Part shown: piece after piece, positions 52,215 to 60,866 of the stretch | Position numbering within the stretch: position 1 is the stretch's first letter | How the letters are laid out: every line of letters begins with the position of its first letter | NCBI GenBank assembly: GCA_900317835.1 | Contig: ONIL01000002.1 | Location: 62,001 to 126,000, forward strand | Source: an uncultured Prevotellaceae bacterium | Lineage (GTDB): Bacteria; Bacteroidota; Bacteroidia; Bacteroidales; Muribaculaceae | Length of the DNA stretch: 64,000 bases | Direction of reading: 5' to 3' | Position numbers and translations under genes: made by a program | Notes under the pieces: model-generated | The model's input: only the letters and a program-made list of their open reading frames with translations | What the model was told of the DNA's origin: nothing | Databases searched by the model: none

Positions 52215-52838
52215 TTACAGCCCGTCCATGAAGCTGGTGAAGGTGCTGTTCTCGACGTCGGGCAGCCCCATCTGGTCACGTCCCAAGGCAATGCTCTTGA
52301 TGAGGAAGGCCATGTTGCGTCCCAGGTTGCGCATCGTCTGAAGGCCCTCGAGGTCTTTCTCGACATCCTCGGGCGTGAAACCGTGCACCTCGTTCCAGTA
52401 GGTGCTGGGTACAACAGGCATGCACGAGATCGTGAAGTGCTTATTGATGTCGTCAAAAGCCGATGTGCTGCCCGCACGGCGCGACGAGACGACGGCTGCA
52501 CCCACCTTCATCCGCTTGTCGAAGGGGGTGCTGTAGAACAGCCTGTCCAGGAATGCCAGCAGGCCGCCATTGGCGTGAGCGTAATAGACGGGAGTGCCCA
52601 CCACGACGCCATCGGCCTGTTCAAACAGGGGAGCCGCCTCGTTGACCGCGTCGTCAAACACGCACTTGCCCAGCTCGGCACATTTGTTGCAGCCGATGCA
52701 GCCGCGCACGACCTTGTTACCCACATTGACCCAATCGGTCTCGATGCCCTGCTCGTGCAAGGTCTTTTCCACTTCCTTCAAGGCCCGTGCCGTGCAGCCG
52801 TTGGGCTTGGCACTGCCGTTTATCAGTAAAACTTTCAT
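52215..52838 (-). CDS. Flavodoxin-like NAD(P)H-dependent FMN reductase
   Basis: About 207 residues from MKVLLINGSAKPNG. The FMN-binding loop LINGSAKPNGCTARAL, a GCIGCNKCAELGKC Cys cluster, VVGTPVYYAHANGGLLAFLDR and MKVGAAVVSSRRAG are those of NADPH-dependent FMN reductase/iron-sulfur flavoproteins. Cytoplasmic redox role. It follows the carbonic anhydrase by about 30 bp on the same strand. Confidence 0.85.
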   Translation of the reverse strand: MKVLLINGSAKPNGCTARALKEVEKTLHEQGIETDWVNVGNKVVRGCIGCNKCAELGKCVFDDAVNEAAPLFEQADGVVVGTPVYYAHANGGLLAFLDRLFYSTPFDKRMKVGAAVVSSRRAGSTSAFDDINKHFTISCMPVVPSTYWNEVHGFTPEDVEKDLEGLQTMRNLGRNMAFLIKSIALGRDQMGLPDVENSTFTSFMDGL

Positions 52839-52867
52839 AGTAGTATGGTTGATGATTTGCTGTGTTG

Positions 52868-53410
52868 TCATTTGATTTCCTCGAGGGCTCCGGTTGTGGA
52901 GTCGATGATGAAGCCGCGCACAACGATGTCACGGGGCATGAGCGGATGGGTGGCGATGGTCTCGACGGTGCGTCTCACCGACTGGGTAGTGTCCTTGAAG
53001 CCCTCCAGCCAATGGTTAAGGTCGATGCCGCAACGGCGGATGGTGTCGAGCGTCTCGTCGGTCACGCCGCGGGCGATCATCTCGTGGTGGAAATGGTCAT
53101 AGCTCATGTGGCAGGCGCCGCAGTTGCTGTGTGCCACCACCATGATTTCCTCCACGCCTAGCTCATAGATGGCGACAATGAGGCTGCGCATGGCCGAATC
53201 AAACGGTGAGATCACCAGTCCCCCAGCGTTCTTGATGACTTTGGCATCTCCGTTTTTAAGGCCGAGCGCCGCCGGGAGCAACTCGGTCAGCCGGGTGTCC
53301 ATGCAACTGAGCACCGCCAGGCGCTTGTCGGGATAATTGTCGGTCACATACTGCTCATAGCCCTTGCTGGCCACAAACTCCTTGTTGAATTCAATAATCT
53401 GGTCTATCAT
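52868..53410 (-). CDS. Beta-class carbonic anhydrase
   Basis: About 180 residues from MIDQII. The zinc site is CMDTRL (Cys and the Asp-Arg dyad) near residue 36 and the HSNCGACH motif (His, Cys) near 92-99; NAGGLVISPFDSAMRSL lies between. It interconverts CO2 and bicarbonate. The longer possible start at 53470 is ruled out by a promoter -7 box at 53428-53435. Confidence 0.88.
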   Translation of the reverse strand: MIDQIIEFNKEFVASKGYEQYVTDNYPDKRLAVLSCMDTRLTELLPAALGLKNGDAKVIKNAGGLVISPFDSAMRSLIVAIYELGVEEIMVVAHSNCGACHMSYDHFHHEMIARGVTDETLDTIRRCGIDLNHWLEGFKDTTQSVRRTVETIATHPLMPRDIVVRGFIIDSTTGALEEIK

Positions 53411-53427
53411 CATATCGTTTTTGCTTG

Positions 53428-53459
53428 CAAATGTAAGCATTTTTCCTGACGATGTCAAG
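53428..53459 (-). promoter_or_regulatory. Promoter for carbonic anhydrase and flavodoxin genes
   Basis: Minus-strand -7 TACATTTG (53428-53435), 20-nt spacer, -33 CTTG (53456-53459). Fixes the start codon at 53410 or 53413. Confidence 0.6.
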
Positions 53460-53511
53460 AGAGCAGTCAAAACAGGGCGCCGAAACCGGTACTAAATCGA
53501 AAAAATAGAGC

Positions 53512-53519
53512 TACCTTTG
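53512..53519 (+). promoter_or_regulatory. -7 box for the flavin reductase gene
   Basis: TACCTTTG, 29 bp before the ATG at 53549. Confidence 0.5.
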
Positions 53520-53548
53520 TCAATCAATTGTTTTTAACATCAAATATA

Positions 53549-54127
53549 ATGAAAGACATGAAAAGTTTTGGATCAAAACCGTGGATACTTCCACAGCCTG
53601 TGCTCATCATCGGCACATTTGACAGTGAAGGGCGTGCCAACGCCATGAACGCCGCATGGGGCGGCACGTGGGACATGAAGGAGATTTTCATCTCACTCTC
53701 GTCACATGCCACGACCGACAACCTTGCCGCTAACGACGAATTCACGGTCGCCTTTGCCACGGTCGAGACGATGGTGGCATCCGACTATGTGGGTATTGTC
53801 AGCGCCAGGAAGGACCCCGACAAGATGTCCAAGACCGGTTGGACCATTGAGAAGGCTCCAAACGTGAATGCCCCGCTGTTCCGCGAGTTTCCCATGACGA
53901 TGGAGTGCCGCGTGAAGGAGAAAATCGACGAGGACAAGAACACGGGCTACTATCTTGTGGCCGAGGTGGTTAATGTCATGTGTGACGAGCGCTATCTTGA
54001 CGAGAATGGCAACCCCGACATCGAGAAGATGCACATCATCACCTATGACCCCACGCGCTATAAGTATGTGCAACTGGGCACGACGGTCGGCACCGCGTTC
54101 CACGATGGAGGACAGTTGGCCCAATGA
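53549..54127 (+). CDS. Flavin reductase family protein
   Basis: 192 residues from MKDMKSFGSKPWILPQPVLIIGTFD. The split-barrel FMN-binding domain shows NAMNAAWGGTWD, ISLSSHATTDNLAANDEFTV and KAPNVNAPLFREFPMTMEC. Such proteins reduce flavins or bind FMN in the cytoplasm; the exact reaction is unknown. The ATG start at 53549 is preferred over the upstream TTG. Convergent with nothing; the S24 gene follows 244 bp on. Confidence 0.88.
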   Translation: MKDMKSFGSKPWILPQPVLIIGTFDSEGRANAMNAAWGGTWDMKEIFISLSSHATTDNLAANDEFTVAFATVETMVASDYVGIVSARKDPDKMSKTGWTIEKAPNVNAPLFREFPMTMECRVKEKIDEDKNTGYYLVAEVVNVMCDERYLDENGNPDIEKMHIITYDPTRYKYVQLGTTVGTAFHDGGQLAQ

Positions 54128-54291
54128 CAAGGCCGATTGCTGGATGTGAACGAGGCTGCTGCCTGAAATAAAGAACCGTGCTGGCTCACGGGACAGAACA
54201 TTTTTACTAAATGATGAACTACTGGGTTTTCTGAATCCATTTCAGGAAATTCAGTTGTTTGTTTGATAAACCCAAGAATTGTTGGTGAAAA

Positions 54292-54323
54292 TTTGTGTTT
54301 TGCAAACTTTTGTGGTAATTTTG
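54292..54323 (+). promoter_or_regulatory. Promoter for the S24/M16 genes
   Basis: -33 TTTG (54292-54295), 20-nt spacer, -7 TAATTTTG (54316-54323), 47 bp before the ATG. Confidence 0.65.
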
Positions 54324-54370
54324 CCGCGTTAAAGACACATGATTATCAACAAAATTGAAAATAAGCAACA

Positions 54371-55045
54371 ATGGATCAAAAGAAAAACGCTGAAATCATC
54401 GGGAGAATCAAGTACCTGATGAAGGAAATGGGCGTGCGACAGGTGCAGTTTGCCGAGCGAGTGGGGGTTGATACCTCTAACCTGTCGAAGTACCTGAACG
54501 CACACATGCCGTTGAGCGACTCGTTCCTGAACCGCTTGGTGGTCAACCTGGGCGTGTCTAAGGAGTGGCTGTTGGATGGCACAGACCTTCCCTTTGGCAA
54601 GACACCTGCTCTGCTCGATGCATCGGGGGCGCAACCAGCAGGCGGCACCCCGGTCTATGACGTGGACGCCACTGCCAGAGCCCAGTCGGGTCGCACCGAG
54701 CTGTTTGCAAACGAGAACATCGTCGGATGGGTAAATCTGCCTAACATGAGCCCCAACTGCCGTATCGTGCGCGTGAGCGGGGACTCGATGGCACCGGTGA
54801 TCATGGACGGTGACTTTGTGGCCGTGCGTGAGGTGAGCAATCCCAACCAGATTTATTGGGGGCAGATTTATGTCGTGCAGCTCGACGACTTCAGGGTGGT
54901 GAAATACATGCGCCGCCACACCGACCCCAACATGGTGGTGCTGCGTAGCGAGAACCCCAATTATGATGACATGGACGTGTACCGCAGCGACATCCACGAG
55001 ATGCTGCTCGTGCAGCACGTGCTCCACATCAACTCCAGGCTTTAA
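54371..55045 (+). CDS. HTH plus S24 peptidase-like repressor (LexA/CI type)
   Basis: 224 residues. An XRE-type HTH (about 8-70; GVRQVQFAERVGVDTSNLSKYLNAHMPLSDSFLNRLVVNLGVS) and a C-terminal S24 domain with the Ser in VSGDSMAPVIMDGDFVAV near 138 and the Lys in FRVVKYMRR near 179. An Ala-Gly site near residue 88 (ASGAQPAGG) could be the self-cleavage point. Likely a stress-responsive regulator. One base of its stop overlaps the M16 start. Confidence 0.85.
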   Translation: MDQKKNAEIIGRIKYLMKEMGVRQVQFAERVGVDTSNLSKYLNAHMPLSDSFLNRLVVNLGVSKEWLLDGTDLPFGKTPALLDASGAQPAGGTPVYDVDATARAQSGRTELFANENIVGWVNLPNMSPNCRIVRVSGDSMAPVIMDGDFVAVREVSNPNQIYWGQIYVVQLDDFRVVKYMRRHTDPNMVVLRSENPNYDDMDVYRSDIHEMLLVQHVLHINSRL

Positions 55046-56274
55046 TGTCAGCAGCGATGAACATATTCTACCATACTCTATCAAATGGAATGCGGGTGGT
55101 GCATGTGCTGACAACCTCTCATGTGGCATGGTGCGGGCTTGCCGTCAATGCAGGCAGCCGTGACGAGAAGGACGGCCATTATGGGCTGGCCCACTTCGTG
55201 GAGCACACCATCTTCAAGGGCACGCAGCATCGCCGCGCCTGGCACATCCTGAACCGCATGGAGCGTGTGGGCGGTGAGTTGAATGCCTATACGACCAAGG
55301 AGGGGACGATGCTCTATTCGGTGTTCCCGCAGCAGCACTTGCCGCGCGCCGTTGACTTGCTGGCCGACCTGGTGCAGTGGTCGGTGTTCCCTCAGGAAGA
55401 ACTGGACCGTGAGCGCGATGTCGTTCTTGAGGAGGCCGCCAGCTACCGTGACACGCCTGCCGATGCCGTGTATGATGACTTCGAGGATCTGCTGTTCGCC
55501 GGCAGTGAACTGGGACACAACATCCTGGGTCGGAAAGAGGACTTGGAACGGCTCACGCGTGAGGATTGCATGCATTACCTCAAGTCGTTGTATGTGCCTG
55601 CCAACATGGCGTTCTTCTCGGTGGGTCCTGAGCGGCCCGATCGCGTCTTCCGCTTGGCCGAAAAAGCCTTTGGCGGCATGGGCCATGCGATGGCACCCCG
55701 TCACCGCAGTGTCCCGGCAGCCGTTGAACAGTTCAAGAAAGTTATCACCATCGGCACCCATCAGGCCCACACAGTGGTCGGTGCCCGTGTGCCCGATATG
55801 AGCCACCCGTTGCGCCACGCCTTGATGCTGCTCAACAACATTCTGGGCGGTCCGGGCATGAACTCGCTGCTCAATGTCGAGTTGCGGGAGCGCCGCGGCT
55901 ATGTCTATACCGTCGAATCCACGTTGACGCTCCTGAGCGACTGTGGATGGATGGAAATCTATCTGGGCTGCGACCCCGATGACGTGAGGTCGAGCCTGCG
56001 TGTGATTGAACGCATCACCAGCCGCTTGAGCGAGATGCCGTTGACCCAACGGCGACTTGATGCCTACAAGAAGCAGTATTGCGGTCAACTGGTGGTGGCA
56101 GCCGACAATACTGAATTCATGGCCATGCGTGCTGGCCGCGGATTGCTGTATCACGGCAAGGTGGCGACCATTGATGAGACCATCGCCAGCATCCAGGCCG
56201 TTACACCCGCCGATGTCGCCCAGGCGGCGACTTACCTCAAGGCCGAACGCCTGTCTTCACTCACCTTTAAGTAA
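55045..56274 (+). CDS. M16-family zinc peptidase
   Basis: 409 residues. The inverted zinc motif HFVEHTIFKGT (His-x2-Glu-His) lies near residue 51 with the downstream Glu in DVVLEEAASYRDTP near 128; the C-terminal half has NILGGPGMNSLLNVELRERRGYVYTVEST. It may be periplasmic or cytoplasmic, as no signal peptide is seen. The start could be the second Met (MNIFYHTLSNG). Starts at the last base of the S24 gene, implying coupling. Confidence 0.9.
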   Translation: MSAAMNIFYHTLSNGMRVVHVLTTSHVAWCGLAVNAGSRDEKDGHYGLAHFVEHTIFKGTQHRRAWHILNRMERVGGELNAYTTKEGTMLYSVFPQQHLPRAVDLLADLVQWSVFPQEELDRERDVVLEEAASYRDTPADAVYDDFEDLLFAGSELGHNILGRKEDLERLTREDCMHYLKSLYVPANMAFFSVGPERPDRVFRLAEKAFGGMGHAMAPRHRSVPAAVEQFKKVITIGTHQAHTVVGARVPDMSHPLRHALMLLNNILGGPGMNSLLNVELRERRGYVYTVESTLTLLSDCGWMEIYLGCDPDDVRSSLRVIERITSRLSEMPLTQRRLDAYKKQYCGQLVVAADNTEFMAMRAGRGLLYHGKVATIDETIASIQAVTPADVAQAATYLKAERLSSLTFK

Positions 56275-56301
56275 AGCAATCAACAAAAACGATATACAAA
56301 G

Positions 56302-57237
56302 ATGAAAAAGATTTCAATTCTTATTCCGTGTTATAACGAGGAGCAGTCCCTGCCACTGCTCTATCCTGAGTTATTGAAGCTCATGGAGAGTATGCCTGCC
56401 TATGAGTGGGAACTGATGTTTGTCAATGACGGCAGTGCCGATGGCACGTTGCAGGTGCTGCGTGAACTGCGTCAGCGTGACAGCAGGGTGAATTATGTGG
56501 ATTTGTCACGAAACTTCGGTAAAGAGAACGCCATGCTGGCGGGCTTTGATCATGTCACGGGCGACTGCATGGTGATCATCGATGCCGACCTGCAGCATCC
56601 GCCAACGCTGATTCCCGAGATGATCAAGTGGTGGGAGCAGGGCTATGACGATGTGTATGCCAAACGCAAGACCCGTGGCAAGGAGAGCTGGCTGCGCAAG
56701 AAACTGTCGTTACAATTCTACAAGATCCTGCAACGCTCGTCGCGCTTTGACGTGCTGCCGAACGTTGGTGACTTCCGCCTGCTTGACCGCTGCTGCATCA
56801 ACGCATTGAAGAGCTTGCGCGAGAGCGAGCGTTACACCAAGGGTATGTACAGCTGGATCGGCTTCAGGAAGAAGGAGCTGGAATTTGAGCAGGGCGACCG
56901 TGTCGCAGGTGAGTCGTCGTGGAGCTACCGCCAGTTGTTCTCGTTTGCCATCGATGGCATCACGTCGTTCACGACGACACCGTTGCGCATCTCGACAATT
57001 GTGGGCTTTGTTGTGTCGCTGTGTGCGTTCCTGTATATGATATATGTCTTCTTCAAGGCAGTGATCATCGGGGAGCCGGTGCAGGGTTACCCCACGCTTG
57101 TGATACTGATTCTGTTCCTGGGCGGTATCCAGTTGCTGTCGCTGGGTATTATCGGCGAATACATCGGCCGCATCTACAGCGAGACCAAGAACCGCCCCGA
57201 CTACATCGTCCGCGAGTTCAACGACCATCGCGTGTAA
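56302..57237 (+). CDS. GT2 glycosyltransferase, DPM/GtrB-like
   Basis: 311 residues. An N-terminal GT-A domain (IPCYNEEQSLPLLYPEL, VNDGSADGT, DADLQHPP as the metal-binding DxD-type motif near residue 94) and two C-terminal membrane helices (about 235-257, 268-290) ending GEYIGRIYSETKNRPDY. This type makes polyprenyl-phosphate sugars for surface glycans. Highly similar to the next gene; 27 bp after the M16 gene. Confidence 0.9.
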   Translation: MKKISILIPCYNEEQSLPLLYPELLKLMESMPAYEWELMFVNDGSADGTLQVLRELRQRDSRVNYVDLSRNFGKENAMLAGFDHVTGDCMVIIDADLQHPPTLIPEMIKWWEQGYDDVYAKRKTRGKESWLRKKLSLQFYKILQRSSRFDVLPNVGDFRLLDRCCINALKSLRESERYTKGMYSWIGFRKKELEFEQGDRVAGESSWSYRQLFSFAIDGITSFTTTPLRISTIVGFVVSLCAFLYMIYVFFKAVIIGEPVQGYPTLVILILFLGGIQLLSLGIIGEYIGRIYSETKNRPDYIVREFNDHRV

Positions 57238-57268
57238 CCCTGCAATCGGGCTAGATGATCATTAAACA

Positions 57269-57294
57269 AATGCTCACCTTGACGGGTGGGCATT
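57269..57294 (+). terminator. Terminator between the two GT2 genes
   Basis: 10-bp stem (57269-57278 with 57285-57294, one G-T pair) and a 6-nt loop, followed by an AT-rich run with TTTTTTTTT. Confidence 0.6.
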
Positions 57295-57430
57295 ATTTGT
57301 ATATTTGTATTTTTTTTTCAAAAATATTGTGGGATTGATGGAGAATGAGTAATTTCGTAATCGACTTTTCAAGTGTTGCCTCTTGAGGTTTTATAGGGGC
57401 GTTTAATGAATGGCTATTATCTTCAGAATT

Positions 57431-58369
57431 ATGAAAAAGATATCACTGCTCATCCCGTGCTACAATGAGAAGAATTCATTGCCGTTGCTTTACCCTGAAC
57501 TGCTCAAGTTGATGGATGCCAATAAGCAGTATGAATGGGAACTCATGTTTGTCAACGATGGCAGTACCGATGGCACGATAGACACATTGCGACAACTGCG
57601 TCAGCAGGACCCGCGGGTGAACTATGTTGACCTGTCACGCAACTTCGGCAAGGAGATGGCGATGCTCGCTGGATTTGACTATGTATCAGGTGAGTGCATG
57701 ATAATCATTGATGCCGACCTGCAGGATCCTCCCGCGCTCATTCCCGAGATGATCAAGTGGTGGGAAGAAGGTTATGAGGACGTGTATGCGCGTCGCAAGT
57801 CGCGCGGCAAGGAGAGCTGGCTGCGCAAGTTCTTGTCCTTGCGCTTCTACAAGTTGCTTCAGAGCTCGTCACGATTCGATGTGTTGCAGAATGTGGGCGA
57901 TTTCCGTCTGCTCGACCGCTGCTGCATCAACGCGCTGAAGAAGATGCGCGAGAGTGAGCGATACACCAAGGGCATGTACAGCTGGATCGGCTTCAAGAAG
58001 AAAGAGATTCTGTTTGACCGTGGCGATCGTGTCGCCGGCAAGTCGGGATGGAACTACAAGCAGCTGTTCTCGCTGGCGGTGGATGGCATCACCTCGTTCA
58101 CCAATCTGCCGCTGCGCATATCCACCGTTATTGGCTTTATAATATCGCTCATGGCGTTCATCTACATGATGGTGGTGTTTGTCAAGGCATTGGTGTGGGG
58201 CGACCCTGTGCGTGGTTACCCGTCACTGGTGATGCTGATCTTGTTCCTGGGAGGCATTCAGCTGCTGTCGCTGGGTGTTATCGGTGAGTACATCGGTCGC
58301 ATCTACAACGAGACCAAGAACCGCCCCGGCTACATCGTGAGCAAGTTTAATGATGAACGCGTCCTTTAA
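57431..58369 (+). CDS. GT2 glycosyltransferase, DPM/GtrB-like, second copy
   Basis: 312 residues from MKKISLLIPCYNEK. The DxD-type motif is DADLQDP; the C-terminal membrane pair and GEYIGRIYNETKNRPGY match the previous gene. Most differences are conservative, so the two come from a recent duplication and could transfer different sugars or be redundant. A separate terminator and spacer stand between them. Confidence 0.9.
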   Translation: MKKISLLIPCYNEKNSLPLLYPELLKLMDANKQYEWELMFVNDGSTDGTIDTLRQLRQQDPRVNYVDLSRNFGKEMAMLAGFDYVSGECMIIIDADLQDPPALIPEMIKWWEEGYEDVYARRKSRGKESWLRKFLSLRFYKLLQSSSRFDVLQNVGDFRLLDRCCINALKKMRESERYTKGMYSWIGFKKKEILFDRGDRVAGKSGWNYKQLFSLAVDGITSFTNLPLRISTVIGFIISLMAFIYMMVVFVKALVWGDPVRGYPSLVMLILFLGGIQLLSLGVIGEYIGRIYNETKNRPGYIVSKFNDERVL

Positions 58370-58399
58370 AGAGTGGTTTTTTCATTTTTTGGCAAAATA

Positions 58400-58431
58400 T
58401 TTGCAGGATTTAGTCGAAAATACTACTTTCG
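58400..58431 (+). promoter_or_regulatory. Promoter for frr
   Basis: -33 TTTG (58400-58403), 20-nt spacer, -7 TACTTTCG (58424-58431, one off consensus). Confidence 0.55.
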
Positions 58432-58477
58432 TGACCAGTAAAACAACAAATACTAAAACATAATAACAAACGACACT

Positions 58478-59038
58478 ATGAACGACGTGAAATTCTATCT
58501 CGACGCAGCCGAGAAAAAAATGCAGGAAGCCGTTGATTTCCTCGATGACACTTTGGCGCACATCCGTGCAGGTAAAGCCAATGTGAAAATTCTGGACGGC
58601 ATCCGTGTGAACTACTATGGCAGCCCCGTGCCCATCGGCAACGTGGCCAACATCAGCACCCCCGATCAGCGCACCATCGCTATTATGCCCTGGGAACGCA
58701 ACATGATCGGTACTATCGAGAAGGCCATCATCGACAGCAACGTGGGTATCATGCCTGTGAATAACGGTGAGGTCATCCGTCTGAACATCCCGCCCTTGAC
58801 CGAGGAACGCCGCAAGTTGCTCGTTAAAGATTCCAAGGCTGAGAGCGAGAAAGCCCGTGTGAGCATCCGCAACGCCCGCCGCGAGGCCATTGAGGGTCTG
58901 AAGAAGGCCGTCAAGGAAGGTATGAGCGAAGATGTCAGCAAGGATGGTGAGGAAAAGGTGCAGAAGATTCATGACAAGTTCATGAAGAAGATTGACGAGA
59001 TCTTTGCAGCCAAGGAGAAAGAAATTCTCACGGTTTAA
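58478..59038 (+). CDS. frr: Ribosome recycling factor
   Basis: 186 residues, standard length. The helical domain I and the beta domain (residues about 30-105; ADKANV-type KANVKILDGIRVNYYGSPVPIGNVANIS) are present, ending in RRKLL, RNARREAIEGLKKAVKEGMSEDVSKDGEEKVQKIHDKFMKKID-like helices. It splits ribosomes after termination together with EF-G. Monocistronic here, with its own promoter and a strong terminator. Confidence 0.95.
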   Translation: MNDVKFYLDAAEKKMQEAVDFLDDTLAHIRAGKANVKILDGIRVNYYGSPVPIGNVANISTPDQRTIAIMPWERNMIGTIEKAIIDSNVGIMPVNNGEVIRLNIPPLTEERRKLLVKDSKAESEKARVSIRNARREAIEGLKKAVKEGMSEDVSKDGEEKVQKIHDKFMKKIDEIFAAKEKEILTV

Positions 59039-59094
59039 ATGTCTATCCATCGTTGAATCATCACAACTTTTACGGCTCTAGCCGTTTAACATTG

Positions 59095-59123
59095 GGTTGC
59101 GGCAGTGTTGTCTTGCCGCAACC
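59095..59123 (+). terminator. Intrinsic terminator of frr
   Basis: Perfect 10-bp stem GGTTGCGGCA/TGCCGCAACC, 9-nt loop, then TCTTTTTT. Confidence 0.85.
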
Positions 59124-59153
59124 TCTTTTTTGCAACTCTAGAAGTCTCCTATT

Positions 59154-60851
59154 ATGAAATCGTCACATTTTTTAGATTCTCCTTCCTGGAAACGCACTCA
59201 TGATATCGGTTACTGGCTGCTCATCGTGGCAGCGTGTGTGGTTTTCTATATCATGAACGTACTCACCACTCTCAAGGAAGATGACCTTGCTTTCTCCCTG
59301 ATTGAAGGAGAATGGACCCATGTCCGCACTCTTGCCGACTACTTCAGGTCTCATTATTGCCATTATCTGACGGTGAATGGCCGCTCATCCGATATCGTGG
59401 GCGAGCTGTTCTGTGGCCTGTTGGGTAAGCCGTTGTTTAATATCGCAAACACGCTTGTGTTCGGCTTGATGATGCACTTGTTGAGCCTCTTGAGCACTGG
59501 CCGCCGTTCGGTCATGGTCGTGGCGATGTTCCTGGCATTCTTTGGTTGCTGTTTCCCGATTCCTGGCGAGACCATGCTGTGGCTCTCGGGCAGTTGCAAC
59601 TATATGTGGGCTGTTACTCTGTCGCTGCTGCTGGTCTATTGCCTGCAACGCCATCAGGGCCGCGGTGCCAAGACGGGGTGGGGAAAAACTGTGTTGCTGA
59701 TGCTGCTGGCCGTCTTTGCGGGCAGTTTCAACGAGGGCACCTCGTTAGGATTCTTCGCCGGTTTGTTCCTGTATTACCTGTTCAACCGCGACAAAGTGAA
59801 CCGCACGGTGTTGCTGGTGATGGGCGCCTACTTGCTGGGTATTCTCATCATTGCTGTGTGTCCTGCCACGTGGAACAGGGCTACAAGCGGATATATCGTG
59901 GTGGACATGGGTTGGCGTGAATTGCTGTCCAGCCGTTGGTTCATCTTCCATGAGAAGATATGGCGATTCTATACACCCGTCCTGGCTCTTATCGTGGGTG
60001 TGGTTGCCCTTTGCTGGAAAGGATTCAAGCCGATAATGCGGAACCCATGGACTTATATTCTGCTCTGCTCATTGGCTGTCATGTTTTTGCTGGGCATTGT
60101 TCAGGAACGTCCCTATACTGCGCTGGCGACCGTTGGCTTTGTCATTGTAGCGATGGGTGTTGACGCGTTGCTGGCCCGATGGCCATTGGCCCGGTTGGCG
60201 GTGGCAGTTGTCGGCATCGCCCTGTTTGCTTACACCAGTTTCTATGCCGTGAAAGCCATACATGCCTACAAGGTCTATGATGACCAGACGGCGAGCGAAA
60301 TCGTTGCCGCTCCCAACCAGGCTGTGTTGAGAGAGCGCCAGTTTGACATTTACAGCCGTTTCATCCGACCGATGAAGTATAATTCGCTCGACTTCTTTGA
60401 CCGCGAACTGGTGTATAGGGGATACTATGAGAAGGAGAATGTGCAGTTTGTTACCGATTCGGTATATGACCGCTATCACTCAGGGCGCTTGCTGGATGGA
60501 GCCACAGTGATGCCGCTGGTTTGTGACCATCCTGAGATTGCCGACACGGTCTTGTCCTTCCCCGATCAGGACTATATGGCCATTGTCCTCAAAGTGGACT
60601 CCCTGCCGCCCACCTACCAGCAGGCACGCTACTACTTCTATGAGACCAACGGCAACCTCGATGCTCAGGAGGTGGAGCGTCGCCGCAATTATGCCATCTC
60701 GGCAGAATATACCCCGCTCGGATATTATCCCTTGCGTTATCAGGGCAAGCACCTGCTCATTTGCCCGCTACCCGAAGACGATGTTGCCAGCATTGTCATC
60801 TCGTTTGAGGGCGATATCTCTGAAGGGGAAATGACCTTAAACCGCAAGTAG
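59154..60851 (+). CDS. DUF6056-type polytopic membrane protein
   Basis: 565 residues. About ten membrane helices (residues 20-360) with NVLTTLKEDDLAFSLI near the start, PGETMLWLSGSCNYMWAVTLSLLL near 140 and GSFNEGTSLGFFAG; then a soluble C-terminal domain of about 190 residues (YRGYYEKENVQFVTDSVYDRYHSG). The acidic EDD motif after the first helix and overall layout recall GT-C glycosyltransferases; that link is inference. Tandem with a clear paralog. Confidence 0.8.
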   Translation: MKSSHFLDSPSWKRTHDIGYWLLIVAACVVFYIMNVLTTLKEDDLAFSLIEGEWTHVRTLADYFRSHYCHYLTVNGRSSDIVGELFCGLLGKPLFNIANTLVFGLMMHLLSLLSTGRRSVMVVAMFLAFFGCCFPIPGETMLWLSGSCNYMWAVTLSLLLVYCLQRHQGRGAKTGWGKTVLLMLLAVFAGSFNEGTSLGFFAGLFLYYLFNRDKVNRTVLLVMGAYLLGILIIAVCPATWNRATSGYIVVDMGWRELLSSRWFIFHEKIWRFYTPVLALIVGVVALCWKGFKPIMRNPWTYILLCSLAVMFLLGIVQERPYTALATVGFVIVAMGVDALLARWPLARLAVAVVGIALFAYTSFYAVKAIHAYKVYDDQTASEIVAAPNQAVLRERQFDIYSRFIRPMKYNSLDFFDRELVYRGYYEKENVQFVTDSVYDRYHSGRLLDGATVMPLVCDHPEIADTVLSFPDQDYMAIVLKVDSLPPTYQQARYYFYETNGNLDAQEVERRRNYAISAEYTPLGYYPLRYQGKHLLICPLPEDDVASIVISFEGDISEGEMTLNRK

Positions 60852-60866
60852 TAGCCATTATTCAAT

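Noticed and set aside
55081-56154. 357-codon minus-strand frame
   Set aside because: Antisense to the M16 peptidase with its intact HxxEH site.
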